Of a stretch of DNA of 64,000 nt, positions 11,593 to 24,088 are shown piece by piece. The DNA is from Ambrosia x helenae. Lineage: Eukaryota > Streptophyta > Magnoliopsida > Asterales > Asteraceae. Where the stretch lies: contig CM061231.1 of the NCBI GenBank assembly GCA_030844895.1, forward strand, positions 138,107,023 through 138,171,022, given 5' to 3'. The translations under genes and the position numbers were made by a program. Under the pieces are notes generated by a model, which was not told the DNA's origin, did no database searches, and saw only the letters and a program-made list of their open reading frames with translations. Position 1 is the stretch's first letter; each line of letters opens with the position of its first letter.

Positions 11593-13589
11593 TTTGTCTT
11601 TGTATTTGTTGGGAAATGTTTTATCGGTAACACCTTAAAAGGTTAAGTGCTACAGTCACTTATCCTTAAGGTAGTCTAGGCAAACAAGTCGCCACCTATC
11701 CTATGTACACTACTTAGTGTTTATGCATTTCGTAAGTTTGTTTAGAAAACTTAAGGAACAACTGGTGTAGGCTGCTCAAACCCGTCTATAAGACATGTAA
11801 AGAAAAAGCTTTGTAGGTCTCATGGAGTTGGATTGATCTAAGAACTCACCCCTTATAAAGGTCCATTCAACCCTTGAAACTATTGAGCGATGTGGCCTGG
11901 GAGCTCATCCCCTTACATGGCCCTTGCCATGGAGTTTCTTGCTAGGTTCTCAACCTGATTGTAGGATAGAAAGACAAATCTTGATAGAGAATACTATGAT
12001 TCATTCATATGATAATTAAATGTTTACACAAAGAAGTGGTAAAAATCTCTTGGCCATTTGTGGTTACATTGAACCTTTCAAGGTGATCTCAACCCAATGT
12101 TTTGGGACTTTCTTTCCTTCTTGGTCGATTAAGCTTGTAGGATCCACCGTTGTGAGCTTCGAACACAATGTGTCGTCATTCCTATTTTGGGCCAAGATTT
12201 CCAAGGTTTTGTTTTTGTAACATGTAAGTTGTCTTTTAGGAAGACTCTTATGTGTTGTAGCAAAGTGCTTTGGCAAGGTGTTGGTGTTTTAACAAATCTA
12301 CTTTGGTTGCTAAGTAGCTTGCTTTGTTATCTTGCGAACAGCTTCAACGCCTTAGCATTGTGGTTTGATTCGTCCTTAATCTTCTTTTATATATAGCATG
12401 ATGCTTCAATGCTTCTACGTTTCTAGTTTTATGCTTCTATGGGGCTTGATCCTTTTTACTACGGCTATTTTGTAGCCTTTGGTGTATTAAATAAATTAGT
12501 GATTGCGATTCTTGGTGTTACCAAGTTAGATCGATGATTACTAATTTGTTCTTATGTATCCCCATCTCATTTTGCATTTTTCACGATTCCGTGAGTTGCT
12601 TGAGTATTGACATGCTTCTCAGGTTGGTTTGGGTTAGCTTGTCTTGACTTTGTAGTCTTTATAGTTGATAAGTCTCCAAAGATGGCTGAAGGCTTAGAAG
12701 CTTCAGAATTCGTATTCATGTTTAGCTTAGGTAACATTCTTTCGATAGAGATTTTTTGGGCAGACGTTTACGCTTAGTGTGAATGAGAAGCATTGATGTT
12801 TTAGCAAGAGCTTCGGCGATTGAGCAAGTTGCTTTGGATAATCTTTGTTGGTGTATTGTTCATGCTAAAGCCTTAGTAGAAGGCAAGTATTATCATAGGC
12901 GATTCACCTAGTTGTGAGTTCTTAGAATAGAACTTGTTTGCTATAAGGACACTTTTGCTTATAGCTAGTTTGATAGCTTCTTCCTTTAGTTAAGTCCTTC
13001 TTTTGCTTTTTAAATTGCGAGATGTAGTGTTCATACTGGAGGCAAACGAATGCCTTGTTCTAACTGTGGTTTTTGTTCAAGGATTGATAAGTTGTTGCAT
13101 ATTAGCAAGACGCTTGTATCCGTTTCAGCTTTAGAGCAGAAGTCATGACATGTATAGCTTCTTTGTCCTCCTATGCTTATTGTATAGCCTTCAAGCTTGT
13201 AAGCTTCAATTTTTGTATTTGAAACTTCTAAATTTCGAATCTTCAGTTGTTGTATTTGAAGCTTATAAGCTTTTAAGCCTGTCGTAGTTGAAGCGTTTAA
13301 GCTTTTTAGCTTCTTTTAATGTTTTTTGAAGCTTTTAAGCTTTAAAGCTTATTTTGAAGCTTCTGAGCTATTTTTGAAACTTCTAAGTATTTGAAGCTTT
13401 TAACGACATGTTCGAAGGAGTTTATGTAAGAATCATGTCAACTCTACCAATGTTATCATGAACATGTGATGTATTTTGACTTTTATCATCCTTGAGGTAT
13501 AAAATTTGTGTTGGTAACGAATTTGACTTTTTGTCGAGCTTTTGTAGTCAGAAGAGGTGATACGTTGTGAAGCTTATGATCTTCCTGGC

Positions 13590-13815
13590 TTCCGGGGTGA
13601 TAACCTTTGAAGTCCATAACCTTTTAAGCATTAGAGGTTATGGCTTATGAAGACCTGTGAGGCTTAAACCTTCTAAGTATTGGAGGTCATGGCTTATGTA
13701 GACGAGTGAGGTTAAACCTTCTAAGCTTCTGAGGTCATGGCTTATGGAGACCACTGAGGTTTAAACCTTCTAAGCTTCGGAGGTTACAGTTTGTGAGGAC
13801 CTACAAAACTTAAAA
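13590..13815. repeat. Imperfect tandem repeat of about 60 bp
   Basis: The unit contains GAGGTCATGGCTTATG, then AGAC, then AAACCTTCTAAGCTT. Four diverged copies are recognisable. Confidence 0.6.
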
Positions 13816-15539
13816 CCTCTTGTGTTTGTTAGAGTTTGTAATGACCTTTGCGGTTTATAGGCTCTTGGATGAACAATTCTAACTTCGTTCACTAATTTAT
13901 GAGTGTGGTTACATTTATTGACTCATTGTAGCTAAAGCGGTGTTAAAGGAGGATGTATGGGAGGTATTGATTTGTGTACACAACGATCATTTCTTTCATT
14001 CCTTTGAAGTGGCCTTGTTGGCATGGGGAGGCGTTTTCTTCCTTGAGTTATTTATCATTTCAAGGGGAGAAAAGCATGTGCTTTAGGTGGCATGCATGTC
14101 CCATTAAGACATTAGGTTATTTGAACACAAGGTTAGTCTTGATAAGAGGTTCGCCTTTCCTTGAATAATGTTAACCCAATATAGTCAGCCTTTAAGCTTC
14201 TTAACTTCTGCGAAAGAAAAGTAGCGAGGCTGTTGTTTTGAGTTATCGTGTTTCTTTGCTATGGTAAGATGCTTGAAGGCATCTCAGCATTTGAGTAAAT
14301 AAGTTGACACGTGTAACTGTTTTGCTTCTTTGATTCTTGACTTCTTTTAAATGTGGGTTTGTCCACATGAGCCACCAGCCCCCAAGTCAGAAGTAGTCAT
14401 GACATGGTGATGAGTGATTCTGACTGATATCAAAGTGTTGTTATACATCTTACCTCTTTATTCCTCTTTTGAAGATTTGTTGCTATATAGGTTGCTGTTA
14501 GGGGAGGCCTTTTGCCCTGTTACCATTTAAGCACCGGAGTCATTAATAGATGACTTTGGTTATATTGTTTTTCAACCATTTGAGTATTTTACCCAGATAC
14601 GTTCTGCCCTTTTATCCCTTAACCCTCTGAGCTGATATGCTTATTTGCTTCGGGGGTTACTTGTTTTATTTAAGCATGTTAGCTTACTCATATCAGCCCT
14701 TGGTAAAAGGTGTTCATGACTAGAGGCGCGTTTTACTGGTTTATTTGATTCTTTTGCTTGAGAGATATAACTTCTCAATTGAAGTTGTTATTTCGGATCT
14801 ATAGGTCATTCGCAGAATAGAAGCTTGTTTGAAAGCTTGCGACGTTGGTGATTTAAAGATCCATAGGTTGATGTGTTGAACCATATGTTTATTTTAGCGT
14901 TTCCTTATGTTAGCCTTAAAATGGTGTTACAATGCTTGCATCATAACCGTATTTGTGGCTGTTGGTTAGGAATGGTGTTTTGCTTTGTTGACTTAGTCAT
15001 TAGTATAAGTGGTTCATGTGTAGCTTTTGAAGCTATCAGAAGTTGAAGGTGATCTAAGTAATCGCAAAGCTTAATGAATAATCAATTTGAACGCTGTGAA
15101 GCATCAACGCATAGTGGTCTTAGAAGCTATAAAACTTTAATGAATCATGTAGCCTAACAGGTTGTAAAGCTTTGATGAGCAGCGACTTATTAAGGCTGTA
15201 AGGTTTCAAAAAATAGTGGCCAGATCTGATATAAAACTTTCATAAAAAGTAGCTTTAAGTCTTTTTTGCAAGACTTAAGGAACACTCGGTATATCTTTTG
15301 ATTATGAGTGGCTTAATTGGCTCAAAAGCTTTAATGTGGAAAATTTTAAGAAGTTGTAGACCTTTAATGGGCAATAGCATAAATAGCTTTAAAGCTTGAA
15401 CAACCTAAAAGGTTATAAGGCTTTAGGGAATAGTAGCGTGGAAGGCTTTAAAGCTTCTATTGATAGTAGCAGAAATGGCTTTACATCTTGAGTAAGCAAT
15501 AGCCTGAAACGTTGCAAAGTTTTAGAGTTCAAATGACTT

Positions 15540-15795
15540 TAGAGCTTGAATGACCAATGACGTGAAAGGCTGGAAGGCTTTAGAGAACAGTAGCCTGAAA
15601 GGCTTTAAGGCTTCGATGAGCAGTAGCCTGAAAGGCTTAAAGGTTTGATAAGTAGTAGCCTGAAAGGCTTAAAGGCTTCGATGAGCAATAGCCTCAAAAG
15701 GCTTGAGGCTTCGGTAGCCTAAAAGGCTATAGGCTTTAATAAACAGCTGCCTAATTCGTTGTAAAGCTTCAGTAGCTTAAAAGGTTGAAAAGCTG
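15540..15795. repeat. Tandem repeat of about 40 bp, AGTAGCCTGAAAGGCTT type
   Basis: AGTAGCCTGAAAGGCTTTAA, then GCTTCGATGAGC, recurs at least five times. Weaker copies extend left to about 15050. Confidence 0.7.
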
Positions 15796-15947
15796 TTGTG
15801 AATAGTAAAAGCTGAAAAGTTATGTACTTTTAACTTTATTAGTTCTCATATCATATGTTGGGTCAAAAAATACATAACTCATTGATGTGACATAAAGTAT
15901 TTATAACTTTTTGACATTTTTATGTGAATTTTTATTGGCTCAGGCTT

Positions 15948-17759
15948 TTTGGACACCCTTGAAATCTATTTTGACACCCTAAGTATGCCTCGTATTGGTC
16001 TATATGAGGCATACTTAAGTCAAAAAGCTGCACACAAACTTCAAGGGAATCTCAGACCTAAAACTCCGTGCCAATATGCCTCATATTGGTCAATATGAGG
16101 TATATCATAGCCAAGTATGTCTCATATAGATCAATATGAGGCATATTAGGGTCTTTTTATTATCTTTTTGTAATTTTATTTTTATTGTTTTAAATAACTA
16201 AAAATACTAAATTAACTTTAAAAAATTCAAAAATTAACAAGAAGTTAGTTATATTCATTCTAATATTATTTTAAAAAAAATTACAACTTTTTGTTACCAG
16301 TATTATTTTATAAAAATTATTTCTTTTGTTTTGATTGGTTTTGTTTTGGTTGGTTTTGAAGATGTTTGTTTTGTTTTGGTGAGTTTGAAGAAGTTATAAG
16401 TTTAGTTTTAGATTTTTTTTAAATCGATTGATTGTTGTATTTTAATACATTCGAAAATAGTTATTTTTTTTAACAAATCGATTGATCAATGTATTTCAGT
16501 AGGTTTTTTTTTTTTTTTTTTGCAAAATTTTTACCATTTGTATGGTAGTATAGATCTTGAATCGTATTATATGGTGTATTATCGTATAAAGTACACTATA
16601 CTATATATAGACTACACGATAATGTTTTGAAAAATAATAAAATATTTATAAAACTTTGTTAACAAAAAATAAATGTTGTATAAAAGGTACAAAGTTTGAA
16701 AAAAAAAGGTATGCCTCATTTTTAAAAACAATAAAAATGAAAATAAAAAAATAAAAAAAGACCCTGATATGCCTCGTATTGCCCAATATGATCCATATCA
16801 AGTCACCCTCTTATCACTTTTCAAGCCTAGTATTGGTACCAATACTAGGCATATCAAGGCTGTTTTTATTTTTTAAAAATATAATATTATTGTAATAATA
16901 TTGTTTAAAAATACTAAAATAACTTTTAAAAATCCAAAAAAAAATTTTTAAGTTTTATTGATTTGAACACTATTTAAAATAAAGGGTTAAGATCCGGTAC
17001 AAAGTGTTTTTTCGGTAAGAACTGTGAGAATCAAAGAAGGGTATTTTTTTTATTTTTTTTTCAAATTTTTTTTCCCATATTGTTAAACATGTATTATAGT
17101 ATTGAAAACAAAAAAAATAATTGGTGTAAAGTAATTACATAATCACTCTAGTGTAAACTAATGTATTTACTTTAATGACGTAATTACACTAAATTTTTTT
17201 TTTATTTTTTTTTTTGTTTTATTCATCTAGAAAGAATGTTTAAGCACATGGGAAAAAAATTCTAAAAAAAATAATTTTTTTACCCCCTTTTATTCTCACA
17301 GTGCTTACCGAAAAACACTTTGTATTTGATCTTTACTCTTAAAATAATGTTGGTAACAAAAAGTTGAATTTTTTTTTAAAATAATATTGGATAGAATATA
17401 ACTACTTTTTTTGTTAATTTTTGGAATTTTTAAACTTAATTTAGTATTTTTAGTTATTTAAAAACAATAAAATTGAAAATATATAAAAAATAAAAATAGA
17501 CCATAATATGCATCATATTGATCTATATGAGGCATATTACTTTATTGTTTTCTGTGTTGGTCAACATCAGTTAGCTAAAAGACAAAAAATGTACTTTAAT
17601 ATGCCTCATATAGGTCTATATGAGGAGTATAAACTTTATTGTTTTCTGTGTAGGTCAACATCAGATAGCTAAAAGACAAAATTTGTATTTTAATATGCCC
17701 CATATAGGTCTATATGAGGCATACTTAGGGTGTCAATTTAATATTTTGGAGTGTCCAAA
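15948..17759. mobile_element. Foldback-type element with arrays of palindromic hairpin units
   Basis: The ends are inverted copies. The left end reads TTTGGACAC...TTGACACCCTAAGTATGCC and the right end is its inverse with mismatches. Behind each end lie several separate palindromes of about 30 bp built on ATATGCCTCATAT and ATATGAGGCATA (15986, 16074, 16116, 16768, 17507, 17598, 17692). A different perfect 26-bp palindrome is centred at about 16838. There is no ORF and no convincing TSD. A separate MITE sits inside at 16985-17340. The superfamily cannot be assigned from sequence. Confidence 0.6.
16985..17340. mobile_element. Palindromic MITE nested in the foldback element
   Basis: Long terminal inverted repeats: ACAAAGTGTTTTTTCGGTAA on the left and its inverse on the right, each followed inward by ACTGTGAGAATCAAAG-like sequence. 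The design resembles the MITE at 59473. There is no ORF. Confidence 0.6.
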
Positions 17760-18564
17760 TAGTATGACCCTTTTTATTTAACCCACATTGGTTGTCGGGA
17801 AAAGAAATGAGTAGGATGGGTTTTAGGCTTTATCTTGGTATTTTAGATAGACACCATTTTACCGTTGTGCACAGTTGTGGTATATAAAAGAATTGTTTTC
17901 TTTAGAATATACGATACTTCCCCTTTTTTTGTGATGTAACTTAGTAGAAGTTATCAATATTGTCGAGACAATATTAGTTTATACTATTGAATGGTACATT
18001 TGAGGTGCACATTTTAGGGCATCTAACGGTTGCACGAGCTACGTAAAGATTCCAACACGTTTATTCTAGGCGGACGAGCTGTCCATGTTGTGGTCCGGCG
18101 ACTATGACCGGTTTATGCAAAGAGTATGAAGCATGTTTGTAAGCGAGCCATGTTTATGGTACAACAATATGTTTTTCTTGAAATAAGTTGTATCATTTAT
18201 GATGGCGATCCGAACTCTGTCTAGTTATCGTGGGATGTCATTAAAACATCACTTAGTAATTATAGGAGGATATGACCGAAACCATTTTCCGGCTATTATA
18301 ATGTGACATGGCCGGAGCTTTGTCCGGTGGCTATAAGAGGGAGATATCACCACTTTTTAGGTAATCATGTCGTACCTCTTTAGATGTGTGAGGCAGAGAT
18401 ATGTATTTTATTATATATACATATATATATTCTTAATAATTGGGACTTGCTATATTTTAGCATGGTTGATACGCGTGCATCTCAATTGTACATGAACAAA
18501 GAAATGTGAATGAACATATGGTTTGCTGAATCAACCTATATAAGGTGATAAGTTGGAAACTGTT
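17760..18564. other. Non-coding interval of the large LTR element
   Basis: No gene seen. It holds loosely repeated GTCCGGYGGCTAT/CCGGCTATTAT segments (about 18080-18350) and an (AT)n run near 18406-18430. Confidence 0.4.
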
Positions 18565-18567
18565 TTA

Positions 18568-18815
18568 GTGCATGTTTGGCTCTCCATTTCCACACATCTT
18601 TTTAACTTATTGACTTATTCAATAAGTCATAAGTTAAACAAAAGTGTTTGGATGGTTTTTTGAAAAGTAACTTATGAAGGGGTTTTGTGCTTTGAAAAGG
18701 ACATTTGGGGGGGGGGGGGAAGTCATAAGTCACAAATTGTGACTTATGAGATTAAGTAACTTTTGAAGGAGGAAAAGTTACAAGGAGAAATGGAAAAGGA
18801 GAACCAAGCATGGCC
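18568..18815. mobile_element. Tourist-like MITE with TTA target duplication
   Basis: Imperfect TIRs of about 18 bp (GTGCATGTTTGGCTCTCC against GGCCATGCTTGGTTCTCC on the other strand). TTA directly outside both ends (18565-18567 and 18816-18818) points to PIF/Harbinger-type MITEs. An inner TAAGTCATAAGTT inverted repeat and a G13 run at 18708 are present. Confidence 0.6.
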
Positions 18816-19146
18816 TTAGTAACAATGTATAATGTAATACTGGCTTCACCGTGCATTTTTTTTTAAAAGTAATTGAAAACCACCGTTGTTCCCTACTATG
18901 GGCTTATTTATTTTGTGTAGCTAATATATTTTTCAAATACTTGAAAATGCAGGTCATGTAATAACCATTATTATTCCAAAATATTGAAAGTAATCAAGCT
19001 TTTAATGGTTTGAATAAAGTATGTCATAAACAATTAAAAAAAATTCTTTTCTCTACTTGAGTTGACCTTTTATAAAAAGATGTTGCATGAATTGTAAAAA
19101 GTTACTTTAGCCAAAAAGTAGTCAGATACTACTTTATCATTAAATA

Positions 19147-19175
19147 CTAGTGGGAATGCCCGCACGTTGTAGCGG
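19147..19175 (-). promoter_or_regulatory. Helitron 3' terminal hairpin and CTAG
   Basis: On the minus strand CCCGC pairs with GCGGG across an 8-base loop, and CTAG follows 12 bases later at the junction with T. This is the termination signal of rolling-circle transposition. Confidence 0.75.
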
Positions 19176-20084
19176 GGTCCCAACTAATATCAAATTCAAT
19201 TATGATGCCACACAAAATAGCCCATACCCAACCCACCCACTTTGTCACTTCTATTTTTTATGTTGAACTATGTAATAATACATCATTTTCAACTCACCAG
19301 TGTGATACCTTGTTTCTTACAGGAGTTCGTTATTATGTGTTAGGTTCTCAAGCTTCAAGTTCACTCAAGCGGCATTTTTCATCAAGGGACTTACATGTTT
19401 TCTTTTCAGCCTTTGGGACCTAAATGTCTTGCTCTTTTTAAAACTAAGATACCTTGTAAGTTCTGATCTTGAGTCAAATCCAATGGCCATGTTCATGAGC
19501 ATTGACTGATTGACATAGAAACTATATGTTGATTAATCTTAGATTTCACATGATTGATGTTCATATAAATATACACCACACTACTAGAAAAAAGACCTTT
19601 CTTGACACGCATTGCGTGTCAAGAAAGGGGTCTGATGACAAGAAAAAAAACGTCAAGGATGGCGGTGTCATAAATTTAATATGACATATTTTTGCGTGTC
19701 ATCTGTTTATGACACACATTTATGACAGCATTTAATGACATACGTTATGACACTTTTTAATGACACTTTTTAATGACACTTTTTATGACACTTTTTTATG
19801 ACAGTTTTTATTGACATTTTTTCAACACATATTATGACATAATTTTATGACAGAATTTTATGACGTTCTTTTGCGTGTCATAAATTTATTAATTTAAAAA
19901 AAAATCCCTGTAAAATTACATATTTACCCTCCTGGATTTATAGCTATTTTATTATATGCAAAATAATTAGCAAACTAATAACAAAAACATCATTTCATTA
20001 TATAATCCGAGACGTTTAACGTTTACAAAAATATTGTATCGACATCACATTGCTTTCAAACAAAAAAGTTTGGATCATTTGAAA

Positions 20085-20655
20085 ATAAATGTTGCGACGT
20101 AGCCTGACCATTCTTCGCGAACGGCATCCATGTCTTCATCCCCGTAATGAACCGCTCCTCCCCCGACCTGAGACAACAATAAAATTAATACATTAATCGA
20201 GGCCGGCTAATTATTTTACATAAATCATATATAATACATCGCTACGTTTATTTTGCCATAACTTACATTGCCCAATATTTCGAGTCCTCCTTGCACTATC
20301 TCTTTCATGAATTTCATGACGTAAAATCCACATTCTGTGCTTCCCGGCTGGCATGGACACTACACATTAAAAAAATAAGAAAAAAATTATTTTACATAAA
20401 GAGATGGTAGAAGTTATATATCAAGTGCTCTTATTTCTCTCTCTTTTTTTTTTAACATGACACTATACTGCATCATTTGATAAAATAAATTAAATAATTG
20501 TTTGTATTTTAAAGTAAATTTAGGTACTTACATAATGTAAGAACTGATTACAGCACCGGACAGCTGATCAATTGTAAAAACGGCTTCAAAATCATTCCAA
20601 TTTATATATGTGAAACTATCATGCAAATGTGGTTCCAGTATTGTTAACGGACAAA
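20085..20655 (-). pseudogene. Ulp1/C48 cysteine-protease-like exons inside the CACTA element
   Basis: Three exon-like pieces on the minus strand. The first (about 20655-20535) ends in SGAVISSYIM with a GT donor. The second (about 20361-20268), bounded by AG and GTAAGT, reads CPCQPGSTECGFYVMKFMKE. The third (about 20166-20085) reads VGGGAVHYGDEDMDAVREEW and ends with a stop. The second matches the catalytic Gln/Cys segment of Ulp1 SUMO proteases and of the Ulp1-like domains carried by plant transposons. The His/Asp part of the triad is not visible, so no active protease is expected. It could be the 3' end of an ancestral transposon gene rather than a host capture. Confidence 0.65.
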
Positions 20656-20659
20656 GCTG

Positions 20660-22015
20660 ATTCAGGAACAATCAAAAGCTGTTAAATTTTCACCAAATAA
20701 GTTCCAAAGGTGCTTTCTCTAAAACTCCTTACCTAAACATGCTTATTTACTAGGAATATGCATACGAATATGCTTATTTAAAATATTTTTACATAATCAA
20801 ACAATAACAACAAAGGTCCAATTGGATTGGAGTCTATTTTAATAAAACTGAGACCTGATTATCCTTGAAACTAAAAACAGTAGCATAGCTACAGTATTTA
20901 CAAATTATATATCATAGGACTTGATGAAGTTTAAAATAATCTCTCCAGAGTCCACATTTCATTCTTTTTTTTACTTGCACAAATGCATCAAAACATACTC
21001 CACATCACTACTTTACACCAACATTAATAAACTCTACAGTCCATTGTAAAGCAAACCTTTCAGCACACTAATTTTAGCCCTAGATTATTAGATCCAGATT
21101 TCAAAATCAAACTACTATCAATATTAATCACTGAAAGCGAATTCGTACACAGCTTTGAAAATTATCATCAAATTCAAGGAAATCAATCAAAATATAAGCC
21201 AAATTAAGTTCTAATTCTAAATTTAATAGAGTTATAATTTACAAAAAAAAAAAAAAAAAAAAACACACACACACACTCATCCAATCATTCCAGCCACAAA
21301 ATGTGCATACAGCTGTTCAATACTACAGTTCCTTGAATCAACAACATAAACCCTAGGTCTCATCATATAACAATAAAATTGAAGTACTACAAGATCAAAA
21401 TCTAAAGCTCATTGACTTCAATACAAAGTATATTTCAACTACTTAACTTGGAATTTAAGCATCAACTAAAAAGAAGTACATATATAATAACCTAATCACA
21501 TCAAACATTAACTGATTGATTGAATTACAAAAAAAAAAAAAAAAAATCTTACTTAGAATCTGCATTTTATAAAACAAACAGCCATTAAATCAACGATTCG
21601 TACCTGAATTTATGGCGTACAGATCTGTTAGGTTAGGGTTTTACGGCGGTGGCTGCGGCTCCTACATTATCTGACGATTCGTTGCTGCAGCACAAGTATT
21701 AGGTTAGGGTTACATTCAGAAAGCTTTCTGCAGAGATTCGTACCTGTTCTTCGTTCAGAAATCAACGATTCGTACCTGTTCTTCGTTCAGAAATCAACGA
21801 TTTGAGGACTTGAGTTGTTCTTCGTTCGTTGGTTGATTCAGAAATCAACGATTCAGAATATTGAGTTGTTCTTCGTTCTTCGTTCTTCGTTCGTTTGAGA
21901 GAGAGAAGGACTTGAGTTGTTTTAGCAGATGGAAGGTTTGAGAGAGAGAAGGGAATGGGTTTGGTTAATTAAATTGAGAGAGAGGGAAGGTTTATGGAAA
22001 AACGCGCGGGAACTT
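20660..22015. other. CACTA interior without a gene
   Basis: AT-rich, with A runs near 21242 and 21530. Repeated CGTTCTTCGTTC words near 21740-21900 look like a 5' UTR or promoter of the Ulp1-like gene, but no exon can be defined. Confidence 0.4.
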
Positions 22016-22462
22016 TTGAGATTTTGGGTGACAAAAATCATGACACGCGATTTCAAAACTGTCATGTTTTTTTATTGTATGACGGTAAATTCTTGACACG
22101 CGTAAAAAAACGTCAAGAAATTATCACTTTTTTTCCAAAGATGACATTTTTTTTATGACATGCACTTTTGCATGTCATAAAATGTGGCATGTCATAAAAA
22201 AAGTGTCAAGAAAGGCCTATTTTCTAGTAGTGCCACCAATAGTTAAATTACCTGACAATAACATGATGCAAAATTTTCCATGAAGTAATAAAGCACTCAT
22301 AAATCTGCAAGGTACAATAAAAATATAGTAAGGCGAAAAATTTGTTATAAGATTCTAAGTAAGATAATAAAAGTAGATTTAAATTACCTGGAATACAAAT
22401 CAAGTGGAGAAGTGTTCTTAGAAGCTCTCCGTTTTGTTTCAGCAGATGTTAAATAAATTCTA

Positions 22463-23094
22463 GCTGATAATAGTCAGCCCAAACCTTGTTAAAATCTGAT
22501 CTTGTTGCTTGAAATAGAAACTCCTGTGATCAAGTGATTTGTAATGGTTCTTTGCATAAACATCAGCCCAAACCTTGTTAAAATCTTATATACATTTTGT
22601 CCATTCCTCTTGTTTCTGTTTCACCATATAGACGTTCAATGCAACGTAAATTCAAAGCTACAAGTATTGAAAACAAAACTAAATAACATAAAGATAAGTA
22701 CGCAACACATAACTGAATTGGTATTCAATACGAATGGGACCCTCTGAATTAATCGAGTAGTCGTTAATGCTGTTTAGTAGTTCCTCATCGTGTTTAATAG
22801 TTGAGCTCATAGACGCCAACAACATGTCTAGCTCAAACCTAGAAAAAACATTATTAAGAAACGTACTTAATTAGATTTATATCTATATCTATTTCTCTCT
22901 ATATTTAAAAGTATTAATTAATAAACTACGTGTCATCTTCACATCTAAAAAGGCTCTCTTCATACTGATTTCTACACATATGCTTAAATGAATAATCCTC
23001 ACTTCCAGAAGTCACAGATACCCAGAGATCATTTGTTACTTGAGTACCAAGCTCTGATCTTTGACTTACGGATGGGATTGGGTACGACAGAAGA
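22463..23094 (-). pseudogene. SIN3-like corepressor gene fragment captured by the Helitron
   Basis: Three exon pieces on the minus strand match the conserved region of plant SIN3-like proteins downstream of the PAH domains, part of the histone-deacetylase scaffold. The first (about 23094-22930) includes WVSVTSGSEDYSFKHM and NQYEESLFRCEDD. The second (22838-about 22722) includes FELDMLLASM and EELLNSINDY. The third (about 22590-22463) includes FNKVWADVYAKNHYKSLDHR and SFYFKQQD. Exon B follows a proper AG acceptor. The third piece carries a short duplication of the FNKVWAD coding segment (22478-22500 and 22566-22588) that shifts the frame. Only a small part of the roughly 1300-residue protein is present, with no start, PAH domains or C-terminus. 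It cannot encode a functional corepressor. Confidence 0.85.
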
Positions 23095-23304
23095 CAATTT
23101 ACCATATAAAAAGTGTCAAAATATGAAAGTATATTACTTGATCACAGTGTGCCGATAGAGTCAAGATCCCTAGGGAGTTGCAGCTGTTTGCTCCCCTCCT
23201 AACGGGGCCAATTGACCAAGATGCTACACAACCAACCGTACTTGTATCAATATGTTGCTACCATTCTTTTTTTTAAGTTTTTTTGTGCATTTTTCAGTAG
23301 GTAC

Positions 23305-23430
23305 CTGAAAGGCCGAAAACGATGATGTCCTGGCTCTCGCTCGGAATCGTATAGGGCCTTCTGGCTCTTTCTCACCCTTTTCCATAGAGTTGAAAAAAAT
23401 TGCAAGGTAGGAGCCCTGCTGAGCTACAAC
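23305..23430 (-). pseudogene. External alternative NAD(P)H dehydrogenase (NDB-type) exon captured by the Helitron
   Basis: One 126-bp open exon with intact borders: CTGCAG acceptor at its 5' side and CAG|GTACC donor at its 3' side. It encodes VVAQQGSYLA followed by MEKGEKEPEGPIRFR, matching the C-terminal third of plant type II NAD(P)H:ubiquinone oxidoreductases (NDB family, outer face of the inner mitochondrial membrane). No other NDB exon is recognised nearby. The downstream HRFRPF-type motif of the family is altered. The exon shares orientation with the SIN3 and RH7 pieces. Confidence 0.8.
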
Positions 23431-24088
23431 CTGCAGAGTACCAAGCATATCATGCATCAAAAAACTAATTAATTTTAGACAAGTCACATAGCAATGGCAG
23501 AGAATGCAAAATCTGACATATTATTATTTGAGAGAGGTATTCAGGCATCGGAAAATACTTTTCTTTTTACTTTTATTTAACACCAATATGTCCCTTTCTC
23601 GGTTTTTTAAGCATCATGTATAAGGTCAAATTGTACCAACTAACATAGCAATACCACAACGACAAAAAAAATCACTTGCAACCTTTCTTTTAGTCTTAAT
23701 AAGCGTGGAACATCTAGCTATAGCTAATAGGGATACAGGTGTCAAAAATCTTGCCACGGAGTTTGTCACATAAAGATTTTGTTTAAATGCACACTACTTG
23801 CATCTAGCAACCTAATGGGAGTTAGCGTTCTAGATGACAGCTAGAAAAAATATTTACATGTGAACATATACTTGCTTAGCAAGCATAGCAGAACACAAAT
23901 CCATAAACAGAATTGCTGGTGGTTTTTTTGTCTTCTAAAAAAAGAGATCAAAACTGCGTAAGCACTTTAGAGAATATACAGCCTAAGCCTATAAACCCCG
24001 CATTCAAACGAAGCTCTTCATTAGATCAAAACCATAAGCACTTTAGAGAATAGGCAGCCTAGAAACCCCACCATTCAGATGAAGCTCT

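Larger units (their letters stand above)
9723..15947. other. Internal region of the large LTR element, no genes, short tandem repeats
   Basis: More than 6 kb unusually rich in AAGCTT/GCTT-type words. No ORF resembles gag, pol or a host protein. Recognisable repeats are listed separately (9905, 11446, 13590, 15540). The rest looks like decayed copies of the same kind of repeats. Confidence 0.6.
19579..22232. mobile_element. Non-autonomous CACTA (En/Spm) transposon
   Basis: The TIR CACTACTAGAAAA is present at 19579 and inverted at 22232, flanked by the 3-bp duplication CCA (19576-19578 and 22233-22235). Subterminal regions (19590-19880, 22020-22215) carry many copies of TGACACGCR/GCGTGTCA and TTTATGACA words, as expected for transposase-binding arrays. 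No transposase domain is present. The only coding homology is the Ulp1-type protease remnant at 20085-20655. Confidence 0.9.

Noticed and set aside
11327..11646. Long Cys-rich and Lys/His-rich ORFs on both strands
   Set aside because: They arise from the 16-bp minisatellite; open frames appear on both strands and in several frames because the unit lacks stops.
15540..15795. Possible CRISPR-like array of regularly spaced repeats
   Set aside because: The copies are degenerate and contiguous with no unique equal-length spacers, and this is a plant nuclear sequence.
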